Below, piece after piece: positions 63,603 to 64,000 of a stretch of DNA of 64,000 bases. The stretch covers positions 5,679,357-5,743,356 of the forward strand of contig NZ_CP036343.1 in assembly GCF_007746795.1 (NCBI RefSeq), read 5' to 3'. This DNA comes from Gimesia algae (GTDB taxonomy: Bacteria > Planctomycetota > Planctomycetia > Planctomycetales > Planctomycetaceae). The translations under genes were made by a program, and so were the position numbers. The first letter of the stretch is position 1, and the number at the start of each line of letters is the position of its first letter. A model generated the notes under the pieces. That model searched no databases, was not told the DNA's origin, and was given only the letters and a program-made list of their open reading frames with translations.

Positions 63603-64000
63603 TTATACGGTTTGTGAACGATTCAACATTTCGAACACAGTTTCCAATGGCAATCCTACAACATTCGACAGGCTGCCTTCAATGCGGTTCACAAAAATAC
63701 TCCCGGCTCCCTGAATCGCATACCCCCCTGCCTTGCCGCGCGACTCCTGTGTCGAAAGATACCAGTCCAGTCGCTCCCGCACATACTCCTGATCGTGAAA
63801 GGTCACCTCTGTTTCTGCGATCTGTATCGTCACCCGCTGCTGGTATCTCAGGCAGACACCCGTCAGTACCAGATGGGTTCTCCCTGCGTAGTCGTTCAGA
63901 AACCATTCCTTGACAGTTTCCTGCCAGGCAGATTCAACAGGAGGCTGTCCCAGCACAACCAGATCACCTGTTTCCCGTTTGACAACACCGATTGTATCTG
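63603..64000 (-). CDS. Maf-family nucleotide pyrophosphatase, 5' part outside the window
   Basis: The frame is open to the window edge, so only about 131 C-terminal residues are seen. DTIGVVKRETGDLVVLGQPP corresponds to the ADTVVxxxGxxLGKP block of Maf proteins, and GKAGGYAIQGAGSIFVNRIE followed by SLSNVVGLPL is the family's C-terminal signature. Maf proteins hydrolyse non-canonical or modified nucleoside triphosphates. The N-terminal SxSPRR motif lies beyond 64000. It is the probable first gene of an operon with dusB. Confidence 0.85.
   Translation of the reverse strand, partial: DTIGVVKRETGDLVVLGQPPVESAWQETVKEWFLNDYAGRTHLVLTGVCLRYQQRVTIQIAETEVTFHDQEYVRERLDWYLSTQESRGKAGGYAIQGAGSIFVNRIEGSLSNVVGLPLETVFEMLNRSQTV

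Overview
The window looks like a chromosomal segment of a planctomycete, most likely a Gimesia/Planctomyces-type member of the Planctomycetaceae. That is inferred from protein content alone: two secreted formylglycine sulfatases, a DUF1549/DUF1553 (with EF hands) plus DUF1501 pair, a DUF1598 protein, several secreted proteins of unknown function, and two giant proteins that begin with the LEDRTLLS form of the planctomycete 'LEPR-XLL' N-terminal motif. Base composition is near 50% GC. No rRNA, tRNA, CRISPR array, prophage or intact insertion sequence was seen.

Layout. 0.2-3 kb: a 2-hydroxyacid dehydrogenase and a coiled-coil protein built from 46-residue repeats. 3.2-6.3 kb (minus): a sulfatase and a broken phospholipid operon (membrane protein, CDP-alcohol phosphatidyltransferase, then the first codons of one gene fused to the tail of a PlsC-type acyltransferase). 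6.7-10.7 kb (minus): two small membrane proteins, a secreted beta-propeller protein and a GntP-type permease with an extra domain. 11-14.2 kb: the DUF1549/DUF1553 and DUF1501 pair. 14.3-19.4 kb (minus): an alpha-glucan group (GH57 glucanotransferase, GalT-like protein without its zinc cysteines, glycogen synthase GlgA). GlgC lies apart at 34.3-35.6 kb.

19.9-26.2 kb: a histidine kinase and an NtrC-type regulator lacking GAFTGA, converging on a Wzc-type tyrosine kinase and a UDP-sugar epimerase, which looks like a regulated exopolysaccharide module. 26.5-30.2 kb (minus): an RlmB-type methyltransferase, a histidine kinase with a periplasmic CxxCH sensor, and MutM. 30.4-38.8 kb: a DUF1598 protein, a second sulfatase, GlgC, a methyltransferase, an amino acid permease and a DUF3885-like protein. 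39-43.1 kb: an alpha/beta hydrolase, a membrane-anchored protein enclosed by about 40-bp inverted repeats, a stretch with no recognisable genes, and a Tat-exported amidohydrolase. 43.4-49.7 kb: a DUF11 membrane protein, a PhoD-like phosphatase, a DUF6807 protein and two overlapping amidohydrolase-fold genes, of which the second has lost its metal ligands.

49.7-62.4 kb is the most unusual part. A shortened SecA paralogue is divergent from two very large surface proteins (1529 and 1712 residues). The first joins cyclophilin, Ig-like, beta-helix, cohesin-like, dockerin and metzincin-type modules in one chain. The second joins PPC-like domains, a metzincin motif, GEVED domains, an NHL-like propeller and RTX-like repeats. 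62.5-64 kb: DusB-type tRNA dihydrouridine synthase and the 3' part of a Maf gene that runs off the window.
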